From the NCBI GenBank assembly GCA_947628195.1, contig CANQZB010000002.1:1-23072 (forward strand): 23,072 nucleotides of DNA, read 5' to 3'. Positions within the stretch are counted from its first letter, which is position 1. Each line of letters starts with the position of its first letter. A program made the translations under genes and the position numbers. Positions 1-6,210 of the stretch are shown one piece after another. The notes under the pieces were generated by a model that searched no databases, was not told the DNA's origin, and saw only the letters and a program-made list of their open reading frames with translations. Origin of the DNA: an uncultured Clostridia bacterium (GTDB lineage Bacteria; Bacillota; Clostridia; Christensenellales; UBA1242).

Positions 1-242
1 CCTTCACGGCGCTTCCACCCGCCTGGGATTTTGCCCACGCTGTACATCTTTTCCTCATAATCCACTTGAAGTGGGAAAAAGTCCATACCCGGACGAGGGG
101 CTTTTGACATTGTTACGTTAACCATAACAACAGTGTCGCCACAACTAATTAAAGTGTGCCCAGAAGCTTGGCCACAATATTTGCCAAGATGAATTGTAAC
201 TTCTTTACCCCCTATTTCTAATTTGTAACTTGTTTCTTTCAT
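1..242 (-). CDS. pnp: Polyribonucleotide nucleotidyltransferase (PNPase), N-terminal part, runs off the window
   Basis: Only the first 80 codons are present; the gene continues beyond the left edge. PNPase is a phosphorolytic 3'-5' exoribonuclease of mRNA turnover, usually a trimer in the degradosome. The visible part is the start of the first RNase PH-like domain. It shows the family pattern of a beta-strand start (YKLEIGGKEVTIHLGKY), a GDTVVMVNVTMSK stretch, then RPGMDFFPLQVDYEEK and YSVGKIPGGWKRREG. The last matches the near-invariant YAVGKIPGGFIKREG of the family, with WK in place of FI. The ATG at 242 is preceded by a good AAGGAG site six bases upstream. An extended -10 (TGTTATAAT, -10 at 267-272) lies just before it, predicting a leader of about 18 nt. 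No S15 gene (rpsO), the usual upstream partner, is seen; a coiled-coil gene lies upstream instead. Confidence 0.93.
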   Translation of the reverse strand, partial: MKETSYKLEIGGKEVTIHLGKYCGQASGHTLISCGDTVVMVNVTMSKAPRPGMDFFPLQVDYEEKMYSVGKIPGGWKRRE

Positions 243-266
243 TTTTTCTCCTTATAAACAGTAAAA

Positions 267-275
267 ATTATAACA
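267..275 (-). promoter_or_regulatory. Extended -10 promoter for pnp
   Basis: On the minus strand the sequence reads TGTTATAAT, an extended -10 with perfect TATAAT at 272-267. No good -35 is seen at 16-18 bp, so the TGn extension would carry recognition. The predicted start near 260 gives an 18-nt leader that contains the AAGGAG site. Confidence 0.55.
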
Positions 276-325
276 CATTTTAAAAAATTTTGTATGCAAT
301 TTTAAGTGTGTTTTTATTATTTTTT

Positions 326-349
326 AAAAAAAAGAGCATAACGCCCTTT
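326..349 (-). terminator. Rho-independent terminator after the coiled-coil gene
   Basis: Read on the minus strand: stem AAAGGGC / GCTCTTT (7 bp with one G-U pair), loop GTTAT, then a run of T. It lies 8 bases past the TAG stop at 358 and separates this gene from pnp. Confidence 0.75.
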
Positions 350-357
350 AATGTTAA

Positions 358-1209
358 CTATAAATTATCTACATCTAAAAATTCGGAAACCAAATCGTCA
401 TCCGATAATGTGAAAAGTTCCATTCCGTTGTTTTCAAAATTATCTAACTCGGCATTTAAATCGGCAATTGTGTTATCGTCAACCATCTCAATTCTGTTTT
501 GATATTTTACGGCAAACTTCATGGCCGTGTTGGCAAGTTTAATTAGTGTTTCGTTTTCTTTTTCTGCCTTTTGCCAAAGCGTGTTGAACACATTGTTTAA
601 ATTTTCATTTAAAGCGGAATTGCTTGACGAAGCATTTGCAAAAAACTGCCTTAAAACCTGCTGTTTGCAAGAGTTTTTAAAAATTTTAAGTTCGCCCAAA
701 GCGCGCAGTGATTGATAATCGGATTTTATGTTTGCAATGCAGTTTTTAATAGTTTCCCTATGGCGTTTAATTTCCTCACGCCTAACGTCTAAATCCTTAA
801 TGCTTTCGTTGGCCTCGTCAAAGGTTAAAAACACGGAAGTTATAGAATCCTTAATTTCGGTCAGCCTTTCGGATATATCTGCCGAATATTCCATTTCTGT
901 TAATTCGTTATAAATGGATTTAATTTTGGCTTCGTCTTCCTGCATAACAATTTCGGCTTGTTTAATTTTTTCACCATAAGCATCAAGCAAGGCGTTGTTG
1001 TTTTCAATTAAAGTTTTAATGCTAGGCGATAAATTGCTAACATCTACAATATTTTCATAAATGGAAAAAAGATGAGAATAATAATCTCCACCAATTGAAT
1101 TTTCTAATGCCTGAACAAAATTTTCAATAATGCCTAATTTGGAATTTGTTAAATCGGCAATTTTTTTATTCGGCGATAAATAATTATGAATAATTTCTTT
1201 TTCTGCCAT
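358..1209 (-). CDS. Coiled-coil protein of unknown function (283 aa)
   Basis: I do not recognise a family. The protein is soluble: no signal peptide and no membrane segment. It is acidic and strongly helical. Long charged stretches with hydrophobic residues at heptad-like spacing run from about residue 70 to 175 (for example IKQAEIVMQEDEAKIKSIY and RREEIKRHRETIKNCIANI), as in coiled coils. The C-terminus is acidic (SDDDLVSEFLDVDNL), like tails that bind basic partners. The ATG at 1209 has an AGGGG site about seven bases upstream and a good promoter behind it (1254-1282). A terminator follows the TAG stop, so it appears to be transcribed alone. It may be a structural or scaffolding protein, but nothing in the sequence proves this. 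Confidence 0.8.
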   Translation of the reverse strand: MAEKEIIHNYLSPNKKIADLTNSKLGIIENFVQALENSIGGDYYSHLFSIYENIVDVSNLSPSIKTLIENNNALLDAYGEKIKQAEIVMQEDEAKIKSIYNELTEMEYSADISERLTEIKDSITSVFLTFDEANESIKDLDVRREEIKRHRETIKNCIANIKSDYQSLRALGELKIFKNSCKQQVLRQFFANASSSNSALNENLNNVFNTLWQKAEKENETLIKLANTAMKFAVKYQNRIEMVDDNTIADLNAELDNFENNGMELFTLSDDDLVSEFLDVDNL

Positions 1210-1253
1210 AATATATACCCCTAAATATTTTAAGCAAATAATATATTTTTAAT

Positions 1254-1282
1254 ATAATATCATATTTTATATTTAAAAACAA
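1254..1282 (-). promoter_or_regulatory. Sigma-A promoter for the coiled-coil gene
   Basis: Minus strand: TTGTTT (1282-1277), a 17-bp spacer, then TATTAT (1259-1254) with a TGA extension just upstream. The predicted start near 1247 gives a leader of about 37 nt containing AGGGG. Confidence 0.55.
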
Positions 1283-1292
1283 ACATTTTTTA

Positions 1293-1440
1293 TAAATTAA
1301 ATATTTACAATTAAATTTAATAAAATAAACATAAAAAATTTTTTAAAAAATTAATTTTTTATTATTTTTTAACTTATTTTTTAAATTTTTAATGATTTTT
1401 TAATTAATTTTTAAAATTTTTGTAAATTTTTATTAATTAA
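1293..1440. other. Near-pure A/T spacer
   Basis: This stretch lies between the methyltransferase stop and the coiled-coil gene's promoter. Over 1261-1440 I count only 8 G or C in 180 bases. It is built of A and T runs with several A/T-only inverted repeats. No gene or clear terminator with a G/C stem is seen. Confidence 0.7.
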
Positions 1441-2150
1441 TTTAAATTTTTGTTAAATTCATATAAAGCAATTCCAACGCTAATTGGTAAATTTAAACTA
1501 TCAATTTTATTGTTGTGTTTAATTACAGTGCTTTCATCAACATTTAAAAAGTAATCTGGCAGGCCACTGCTCTCTGCACCAAAAACCAAATCGCAAGGGG
1601 TTGTAAATTTAAAACTGCCCAATTCGTTTTTGCCATTTAGCATAAACATGTACTTTTTGTTTTTGCGTGTTAAATACTCTTGCTCGCTATCAAAGGCTTG
1701 TATATTAAGCGAAAAAATAGCACCCATGCTTGCCCTAATAACCTTTGGGTTAAAATAATCCACAGCAGGATTAACAATTATTAAGTTGTTAAAATTAAAA
1801 CCTAACATGGTGCGCATAATTGTGCCCATATTGCCCATATCCGCCGGATGAACCAAAACCAAACTGTTTTTATTTTTTACCAAATTTGTGGCATATTTTT
1901 TAAACACGCCAACAACAAAAATATTTTCCTTATCCGCAATTTTGTTAATTATTTTATCGTCATAAACAATATTAATATTTTTTTGCTTGCACAAATTAAT
2001 TAAATTTAAAATTTCGTCAGTTTGTTTTAATTTTGTGCTTAAAATAACTTCCAAAATAAATTCGGATTTATTTTTTATTAATTCAAAAGTGGGGAACGCC
2101 CCAAAAGTGTAAGAATAATTTAAATTTTTATTATATTTTTCTAATTTCAT
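1437..2150 (-). CDS. TrmH/SpoU-family RNA 2'-O-methyltransferase (237 aa)
   Basis: A SAM-dependent methyltransferase of the SPOUT superfamily that methylates ribose 2'-OH in tRNA or rRNA. All three SpoU motifs are visible. Motif 1 is around residues 105-114 (MGNMGTIMRT, with N107 and R113). Motif 2 is at 188-198 (LVFGAESSGLP). Motif 3 is at 218-232 (SLNLPISVGIALYEF); motifs 2 and 3 build the trefoil knot and SAM pocket. The first 95 residues form the substrate-binding region typical of TrmH/RlmB-like members. The exact target nucleotide cannot be read from sequence; the DMGNMGTIMRT form resembles the YsgA/TrmH-like subgroup of Bacillota. The ATG at 2150 has no Shine-Dalgarno site; a TAATAT box ends seven bases upstream, so the message may be leaderless. 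Stop is TAA. Confidence 0.88.
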   Translation of the reverse strand: MKLEKYNKNLNYSYTFGAFPTFELIKNKSEFILEVILSTKLKQTDEILNLINLCKQKNINIVYDDKIINKIADKENIFVVGVFKKYATNLVKNKNSLVLVHPADMGNMGTIMRTMLGFNFNNLIIVNPAVDYFNPKVIRASMGAIFSLNIQAFDSEQEYLTRKNKKYMFMLNGKNELGSFKFTTPCDLVFGAESSGLPDYFLNVDESTVIKHNNKIDSLNLPISVGIALYEFNKNLN

Positions 2151-2156
2151 ATTTAA

Positions 2157-2184
2157 ATATTAACAAAAAAATTAAAAAAATCAA
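2157..2184 (-). promoter_or_regulatory. Possible leaderless promoter for the TrmH-family gene
   Basis: Minus strand: TTGATT (2184-2179), a 16-bp spacer, TAATAT (2162-2157), then exactly six bases to the ATG at 2150. Counting seven bases from the end of the -10 puts +1 on the A of ATG. A perfect TTGACA also exists further upstream but has only a poor -10 at 17 bp. Confidence 0.4.
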
Positions 2185-2219
2185 TAAAAAATGTCAATTT
2201 TCTTTATTTTTTTGTGATT

Positions 2220-2633
2220 TTAATTAAAATTTTTTAAAATTTCTTCAAAATTTATTAAATTATCAAAACTTAAATAAATACATCTGCCTTCATAACGGCC
2301 GTTATTTTCGCGGATTAAATTAAAGCCGTAGCAATCTTCCAATTTAAACAAAAGTGCTTCAAATGGCAGTTCATTTATAGTCTGCGTGCCATCGAAATTT
2401 AACCTTACCCAATTATCTTGTTTTAATGCGGATAAAGTTTCATCATGCAAACTGACGCCAAAAGCAGGCATAATTCTGCCAAGCACAAAAATTTTTTTAA
2501 AATTTTCAATTATTAAATTAAAATTTGGGTCAAATTTATCTATTTTTATCTGTTTATTGTTAAAAAAGAATTGCAAACTTTGAATTTTATTTAAAATAGA
2601 ATTTAATTCATTATCTTTATTTATTATAACCAT
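2220..2633 (-). CDS. Small protein of unknown function (137 aa)
   Basis: I do not recognise a family. The protein is soluble, with no signal peptide or membrane helix, and rich in F, N, I and L. The middle and end (EALLFKLEDCYGFNLIR, GRYEGRCIYLSFDNLINFE) look like alternating strands and helices of a compact domain. It carries two cysteines (in EDCYG and GRCIY). There is no Shine-Dalgarno site before the ATG at 2633; an extended -10 (TGGTAAATT) ends eight bases upstream. It lies 69 bp upstream of the TrmH-family gene on the same strand and diverges from the glycosyltransferase gene at 2758. The continuous frame, promoter and stop support a real gene. Confidence 0.7.
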   Translation of the reverse strand: MVIINKDNELNSILNKIQSLQFFFNNKQIKIDKFDPNFNLIIENFKKIFVLGRIMPAFGVSLHDETLSALKQDNWVRLNFDGTQTINELPFEALLFKLEDCYGFNLIRENNGRYEGRCIYLSFDNLINFEEILKNFN

Positions 2634-2640
2634 ATTAAAT

Positions 2641-2669
2641 AATTTACCATATTTTTTAAAAATTTACAA
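2641..2669 (-). promoter_or_regulatory. Promoter for the 137-aa gene, near-leaderless
   Basis: Minus strand: TTGTAA (2669-2664), 17-bp spacer, TAAATT (2646-2641) with TGG extension. The predicted +1 is one base before the ATG at 2633. Confidence 0.4.
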
Positions 2670-2713
2670 ATTAAATAAAAATAATTAATATATTTAATAA
2701 TATTTACATCTAT

Positions 2714-2742
2714 TTGACAATAAAATTTTAAGATGTTATTAT
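2714..2742 (+). promoter_or_regulatory. Sigma-A promoter for the GT28 gene
   Basis: TTGACA at 2714-2719, a 17-bp spacer, and TATTAT at 2737-2742: the best -35/-10 pair in the window. The predicted +1 near 2749 falls inside the AAAGAGG site (2746-2752), leaving a leader of only about 9 nt before the ATG at 2758. Confidence 0.7.
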
Positions 2743-2757
2743 TTTAAAGAGGTTTTT

Positions 2758-3852
2758 ATGAAAAAAGTGTTAATTTTGCAAGCGGAAAAAACCGGTACAG
2801 GGCATAAATCCGCCGCAAATGCTATTGAAAAGAAGCTTAATTTGCTTGGTTATTCCACCAAACAGTTAAATTGTTTTACGCTTATGGGCAAAATGGGCGT
2901 GAATATGGAAAATTGCTATATTCCGCTAACCACCAAACACCCGGGGATGTGGAAAATTGCGCACGGGTTCAGCCAACTTTTTACTAATTTAACGCATTGG
3001 TTTATATATCAAAAAAGCAAAAAACAACTTTTAAAGCAAATTTTGGATTATAAGCCAGATTTAATTGTTTCCGTGCATTGCATGTTCACCAAAGCCGTTT
3101 CAAAACTGTTAAAAAAGAACAATTTAAACATTCCTTTTATGATTAACGTTATTGACCTTGTTAAACCGCCTAAAGTTTGGCAGGACAAGCGCGCAAATAT
3201 GCTGTTTTTGCCCACCGAAGAGGTTAAACAAGATTATTTAAAAAGGGGATTTAAACCAGAACAACTTGTGGTTTCTGGCTTTCCAATAAGGGAAGATATT
3301 GTGCGCCCAACCCGCGTCAAACTTGTTGAAGATAAGCCCAACATTTTAATGGTTAATCCTTCTGTAAATATCAATAAAAATGTAGCATTTTTAAAGGAAA
3401 CTGCCAAACTTGATGCCAACATAAGTTTTGTTTGCGGTAGAGATGAGCGGTTATATAACAGGCTAATTGAAGAACAGAAAAAGGATTTAAATTTAAAAAA
3501 TGTGGAAATTGTGGGCTTTGTTACAGACATGAACGAAAGGCTTAAAAACTGCCACATATTGTTAACAAAAGCGGGGCCAAACATGCTACTTGAAGGCACA
3601 AAAAGTGGCTCTGCCGTGGTTGTTACTGGGCATATTCCCGGCCAGGAAGCAAGAAATTTTGAATACATAACAAAAAATGGGTATGGCTTTAAATGCGAAA
3701 ACCCTAAAAAATTATATCCTCTTTTAAAAGAGGCAATGGATAACGGCAAAATTAATGAATATTTACAAAACGTGCTAAATTCAAAAGCAAATGATGGTGC
3801 AAAAATAATTGCCGGCGAAATAGATAAATTCCTAAAAAAGCAAAATAAATAA
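2758..3852 (+). CDS. GT28 glycosyltransferase, MGDG synthase / diacylglycerol glucosyltransferase-like (364 aa)
   Basis: Predicted to transfer sugar from a UDP-sugar to diacylglycerol at the inner face of the membrane, making glycolipids (UgtP/YpfP and MGDG synthase family). The N-terminus has the lipid-acceptor motif with GTGHKSAA at residues 13-20, followed by a region seen in this family (PGMWKIAHGFSQLF). A mid-protein GFPIRED segment closes the first Rossmann half. The C-terminal sugar-nucleotide half has KAGPNMLLEG at 271-280 and PGQEARNFEYI at 294-304, corresponding to the conserved PGQE motif. Length fits the family (360-400 aa). No membrane helix; the family binds the membrane peripherally. 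The next gene is a second glycosyltransferase, suggesting a shared envelope or glycolipid role. The exact sugar and the number of sugars added cannot be read from sequence. Confidence 0.87.
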   Translation: MKKVLILQAEKTGTGHKSAANAIEKKLNLLGYSTKQLNCFTLMGKMGVNMENCYIPLTTKHPGMWKIAHGFSQLFTNLTHWFIYQKSKKQLLKQILDYKPDLIVSVHCMFTKAVSKLLKKNNLNIPFMINVIDLVKPPKVWQDKRANMLFLPTEEVKQDYLKRGFKPEQLVVSGFPIREDIVRPTRVKLVEDKPNILMVNPSVNINKNVAFLKETAKLDANISFVCGRDERLYNRLIEEQKKDLNLKNVEIVGFVTDMNERLKNCHILLTKAGPNMLLEGTKSGSAVVVTGHIPGQEARNFEYITKNGYGFKCENPKKLYPLLKEAMDNGKINEYLQNVLNSKANDGAKIIAGEIDKFLKKQNK

Positions 3853-3898
3853 ATTTTAAAAAAATTTTTAAATAGGTATTCCATTTTTTTGTTTTATA

Positions 3899-3907
3899 TG
3901 TTATAAT
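3899..3907 (+). promoter_or_regulatory. Extended -10 promoter for the GT2 gene; fixes its start codon
   Basis: TGTTATAAT: a TGn extension (3899-3901) followed by perfect TATAAT at 3902-3907. The -35 is poor. The predicted +1 near 3914 lies after the ATG at 3906, which overlaps this -10. That ATG therefore cannot be the start on this transcript, and the SD-preceded ATG at 3930 is preferred. Confidence 0.6.
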
Positions 3908-3929
3908 GAAGCTCAGCGAAGGAGGAATA

Positions 3930-5231
3930 ATGGCATATATTTCAACAGTTAACACAATTTTTAGCATTATTTTTACTATAACTGGCTTGTTCTACGCGCA
4001 TTTTGTAATATTTGCCATAGCGGGTTTGTTTTTTAAAAAGAAATTTAAAAAGGCAAAAGTTCAACATACTTATGGCATTGTTGTTGCCGCTAGGAATGAG
4101 GAAAAAGTTATTGGCAATTTAGTTAAAAGCATAAGGTCGGCAAACTATCCGCAAGAAAAACTTAAAATTTTTGTTATTGCACACAACTGCACGGATAACA
4201 CTTATCAGGTTTGCAAAGATTTGGGCGTTAATGTTTTTGAATATAACAATGAAAATGAAAAAACCAAAGGCTACGCTTTAAAATATTTATTTGAACAAAT
4301 TAAACAAAACGGGCTAGATGAGGGGATTGAAGGGTATCACGTTTTCGATGCAGATAACCTTGTAGGTGCGGAATATTTTAATAAAATGAACGATGCGTTT
4401 GAAGCGACCGACAAGCAGAGCATAATCTCTTCTTTTAGAAATTCCAAAAATTTTGGCTCGAATGTAATTTCTGGCCTATATGGCATTTATTTTATGTTGG
4501 GGTGTAAATTTGAAATGCTTGGCAGGTCAGTTGTTGGGTGTTCAACAAGGGTTTCCGGCACGGGATATTTATTCAATAAAGATGTGGTTAAAGACGGCTG
4601 GAATTATGTAACTCTAACAGAAGATTGGGAACTTACTGCCGACCAAATTTTACAGCATCACAAAATTGTTTATTGCGATGAGGCAGAACTGTTTGATGAG
4701 CAACCTACCAGCTTTAAAATTATGTGGAGGCAAAGGGTTAGGTGGAGTAAAGGTCATTTGCTTGTTTGCACCACCAGGCTTAAAGATTTACTAAAAAATT
4801 TGTTCACCACCAACAGCAGAAAACAACTTAAAGGCTCAACTTACGATTACGTTGCAAACATTTTACCATTTTGCTTAATTTTAACATTCTTCACAGTGCT
4901 TCAATTAATTGTAACCTTGTTCGCGCCGGCGTTCACCAACGTAAGCTTTGGATTTGCGCTGTTAAGCTGGATAAAATCGTTTGGCTTAACTTGCTTAACG
5001 GCATATATAGGCGGATTAATTTCGGCAATATTGGTGTTTGTGTGTGAAAGGAAAAGAATTTATAATGTGTCTTTTGGCAAAAAGATTTTGTTAACATTAA
5101 TTTGGCCGTTGTTCCTTGGAATGCAATTCATTATAGATGTTGTTGCGCTTTTCCAAAAGAATTTGGGGTGGAAAACTATTCCGCATGAAGATAACACCGC
5201 TATTGAAGATTTAACAAAAAAAACCAAATAA
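3930..5231 (+). CDS. Membrane-bound family 2 glycosyltransferase (433 aa)
   Basis: A processive-type GT2 enzyme like cellulose or hyaluronan synthases. One N-terminal helix (about residues 5-35) precedes a cytoplasmic GT-A domain, then three or four C-terminal helices (about 305-425). Catalytic motifs are in order: VVAARNEE at 51-58, DxD as FDADN at 139-143, TEDWE at 230-234 (base), and QRVRW at 268-272 (the QxxRW motif of processive GT2 enzymes). It likely builds or exports a polysaccharide or extends a glycolipid head group. The start at 3930 is chosen because GAAGGAGGA sits just upstream and the in-frame ATG at 3906 overlaps the -10 box. It follows the GT28 gene by 77 bp but has its own promoter. 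The product sugar is unknown. Confidence 0.87.
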   Translation: MAYISTVNTIFSIIFTITGLFYAHFVIFAIAGLFFKKKFKKAKVQHTYGIVVAARNEEKVIGNLVKSIRSANYPQEKLKIFVIAHNCTDNTYQVCKDLGVNVFEYNNENEKTKGYALKYLFEQIKQNGLDEGIEGYHVFDADNLVGAEYFNKMNDAFEATDKQSIISSFRNSKNFGSNVISGLYGIYFMLGCKFEMLGRSVVGCSTRVSGTGYLFNKDVVKDGWNYVTLTEDWELTADQILQHHKIVYCDEAELFDEQPTSFKIMWRQRVRWSKGHLLVCTTRLKDLLKNLFTTNSRKQLKGSTYDYVANILPFCLILTFFTVLQLIVTLFAPAFTNVSFGFALLSWIKSFGLTCLTAYIGGLISAILVFVCERKRIYNVSFGKKILLTLIWPLFLGMQFIIDVVALFQKNLGWKTIPHEDNTAIEDLTKKTK

Positions 5232-5237
5232 AATTTA

Positions 5238-5265
5238 TTTACTTCTATTTCGAATTTGATACAAT
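5238..5265 (+). promoter_or_regulatory. tRNA-Ser promoter
   Basis: TTTACT (5238-5243), 16-bp spacer, TACAAT (5260-5265) with TGA extension just upstream. The predicted +1 near 5272 gives a 42-nt pre-tRNA leader. Confidence 0.5.
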
Positions 5266-5274
5266 ATTAACGTA

Positions 5275-5305
5275 CTCGCCTTAATTTAAACGATTAAATG
5301 GCGAG
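5275..5305 (+). other. Hairpin in the pre-tRNA leader
   Basis: CTCGCC (5275-5280) pairs with GGCGAG (5300-5305). Inside it TTAAT pairs with ATTAA around a TTAAACG loop, leaving a two-base bulge. No T run follows, so it is not a standard terminator. It sits at the very 5' end of the predicted tRNA precursor. Confidence 0.45.
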
Positions 5306-5313
5306 GTTGTTAT

Positions 5314-5401
5314 GCAGAGATGTCTGAGTGGTCTAAAGAGCACGATTGGAAATCGTGTGAGGTGCAAGCCTCCGCAGGTTCGAATCCTGTTCTCTGCGCC
5401 A
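5314..5401 (+). tRNA. tRNA-Ser (anticodon GGA), CCA encoded
   Basis: Acceptor stem GCAGAGA (5314-5320) pairs with TCTCTGC (5391-5397), followed by discriminator G and CCA (5399-5401). The anticodon stem is CACGA/TCGTG with loop TTGGAAA, anticodon GGA at 5348-5350, reading UCC and UCU. The long variable arm (GAGG...CCTC) is the class II mark of tRNA-Ser. The T arm has GCAGG, loop TTCGAAT, CCTGT. The last 21 bases are repeated at 6211-6231, so this 3' end is an attachment site whose function was kept after insertion. Confidence 0.97.
5381..5401 (+). repeat. attL: 21-bp direct repeat, copy 1 (tRNA-Ser 3' end)
   Basis: Runs from the T loop (CGAATCCTG) through the acceptor 3' strand (TTCTCTGCGCCA). 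It is identical to 6211-6231; flanking bases differ on both sides. This is the classic target segment of tRNA-integrating elements. Confidence 0.85.
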
Positions 5402-5412
5402 GAAGAGAATTG

Positions 5413-5440
5413 TACGAACCCGAATTGGTTCGTATTTTTT
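5413..5440 (+). terminator. Terminator just after tRNA-Ser, supplied by the cassette
   Basis: TACGAACC (5413-5420), loop CGAATT, GGTTCGTA (5427-5434), then six T. A perfect 8-bp stem. It ends tRNA transcription 12 bases past the CCA and insulates the cassette promoter. Confidence 0.85.
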
Positions 5441-5453
5441 ATGTGGAATTGTT

Positions 5454-5482
5454 TTGGAATTTGCTTTAAAAGGTGATATAAT
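5454..5482 (+). promoter_or_regulatory. Cassette promoter for the deaminase gene
   Basis: TTGGAA (5454-5459), 17-bp spacer, perfect TATAAT (5477-5482) with a TGA extension. The predicted +1 near 5489 gives a leader of about 107 nt. A second TATAAT at 5541-5546 has no matching -35. Confidence 0.7.
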
Positions 5483-5570
5483 AGTAATATAAATAATTAA
5501 TAAAATCTTTTATAGAAAAATGGACTATTGTGTTTATTTTTATAATAATAAGATCAAAGAAGGAGGAAAA

Positions 5571-5612
5571 ATGGGAAATTTAAGTGAGGTGCAAAATGGA
5601 CATTTGGGATAA
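5571..5612 (+). CDS. Possible 13-codon upstream ORF overlapping the deaminase start
   Basis: The ATG at 5571 follows AAGGAGG (5560-5566), the strongest Shine-Dalgarno site in the leader. It encodes MGNLSEVQNGHLG, then TAA at 5610-5612. The frame differs from the deaminase and runs 17 bases past its ATG at 5596, so ribosomes ending here could re-initiate or be coupled. The peptide has no run of one amino acid that would suggest classic attenuation. It may instead be a frameshifted older N-terminus. Confidence 0.35.
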   Translation: MGNLSEVQNGHLG

Positions 5613-6015
5613 GTTATATCAGGCAGCGAAAAAAGAATACCATCCAGAAAGCGTATCTCCTTTCATTGATGCTCATCATGTTGTATGTGCAATTGAAGCC
5701 GAAAATGGAGAAATATTCACAGGTTTTTGCATGGAAGGTGCAAGCGGTGTTATAAACTTATGTGCCGAAAGAATGGCCGCTTTGAATATGTATATTCAAA
5801 GTGGACAGACGGTTGTAAAACGATTGATCGCTTTCAGGAATAATCCACCAACAGGAGATGGGGGAATGCCGTGTGGTGCTTGCCGCGAATTCTTTTTGCA
5901 GCTCTCAGAGAAAAATAAAGATATGGAAATTTTGACTGATTTTAAAAATAGAAAAACCGTTAAGCTTATTGATGTAATGCCTTATTGGTGGGGTTGGAAA
6001 AGATATCGATCATAA
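5596..6015 (+). CDS. Cytidine deaminase-like zinc deaminase (139 aa), cassette cargo
   Basis: A member of the CDA fold that hydrolytically deaminates cytidine or a related nucleoside using zinc. Core motifs are intact: CAE at residues 56-58 (zinc Cys and proton-shuttling Glu) and PCGAC at 92-96 (two zinc Cys). Length fits tetrameric CDAs and blasticidin-S deaminase-like proteins (125-140 aa). The ATG at 5596 is preferred; it has GAGGTG (5586-5591) just upstream. A GTG at 5584 in frame would add four residues (MRCK). The C-terminus is unusual: PYWWGWKRYRS, basic and aromatic. It is the only clear gene in the tRNA-bounded cassette, with its own promoter and terminator and higher GC than most neighbours. 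Substrate is uncertain: pyrimidine salvage, drug-nucleoside inactivation, or an anti-phage or regulatory role are all possible. Confidence 0.88.
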   Translation: MDIWDKLYQAAKKEYHPESVSPFIDAHHVVCAIEAENGEIFTGFCMEGASGVINLCAERMAALNMYIQSGQTVVKRLIAFRNNPPTGDGGMPCGACREFFLQLSEKNKDMEILTDFKNRKTVKLIDVMPYWWGWKRYRS

Positions 6016-6027
6016 GATTGGGAAAAG

Positions 6028-6204
6028 GTTCGTATAAACTTACGAGCAGTGCGCCAAAAAGTTCATTTTTTGTGAACTTTTTAAGAACAGGATTATGTGC
6101 TTTGCACATGGCAACTTTGTTGCCCGAACCTGCCGGTAGTCGCTCGCAAGTGAGCAATTCAAAGTGAGAGTTTTGCTCGCGACAATTGACGCAAACGAGT
6201 TTGC
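6028..6204 (+). repeat. Row of short hairpins in the cassette's noncoding tail
   Basis: At least five inverted repeats in 177 bases: GTTCGTA/TACGAGC (6028-6047); AAAAAGTTCA/TGAACTTTTT (6056-6082); ATGTGC-TTT-GCACAT (6095-6109); GGCAAC-TTT-GTTGCC (6110-6124), directly abutting the last; GCTCG-CAAG-TGAGC (6142-6155); and GCAAA-CGAG-TTTGC (6191-6204). From about 6091 the GC is near half, well above the surroundings. No plus-strand protein is convincing. This could be a folded recombination site, RNA 3' structure, or REP-like DNA. Confidence 0.6.
6056..6082 (+). terminator. Rho-independent terminator after the deaminase gene
   Basis: AAAAAGTTCA (6056-6065), loop TTTTTTG, TGAACTTTTT (6073-6082): a perfect 10-bp stem ending in T residues, 40 bases past the stop. 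Confidence 0.75.
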
Positions 6205-6210
6205 TTAATG

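Noticed and set aside
3234..3884. 216-codon minus-strand ORF opposite the GT28 gene
   Set aside because: Shadow of a well-supported glycosyltransferase; the composition matches antisense reading of AT-rich codons and there is no start signal.
3853..3890. Possible terminator between the two glycosyltransferase genes
   Set aside because: Only A/T self-pairing with no G/C stem; too weak to call.
3906..3929. Upstream in-frame ATG of the GT2 gene
   Set aside because: It overlaps the -10 box and would lie upstream of the predicted transcript start; the SD-preceded ATG at 3930 is better.
6049..6055. A third tRNA-end-like TGCGCCA inside the cassette, after an AGGTTCG
   Set aside because: Only seven bases match the att core and the surroundings do not fold as a T arm; too short to claim a nested att site.
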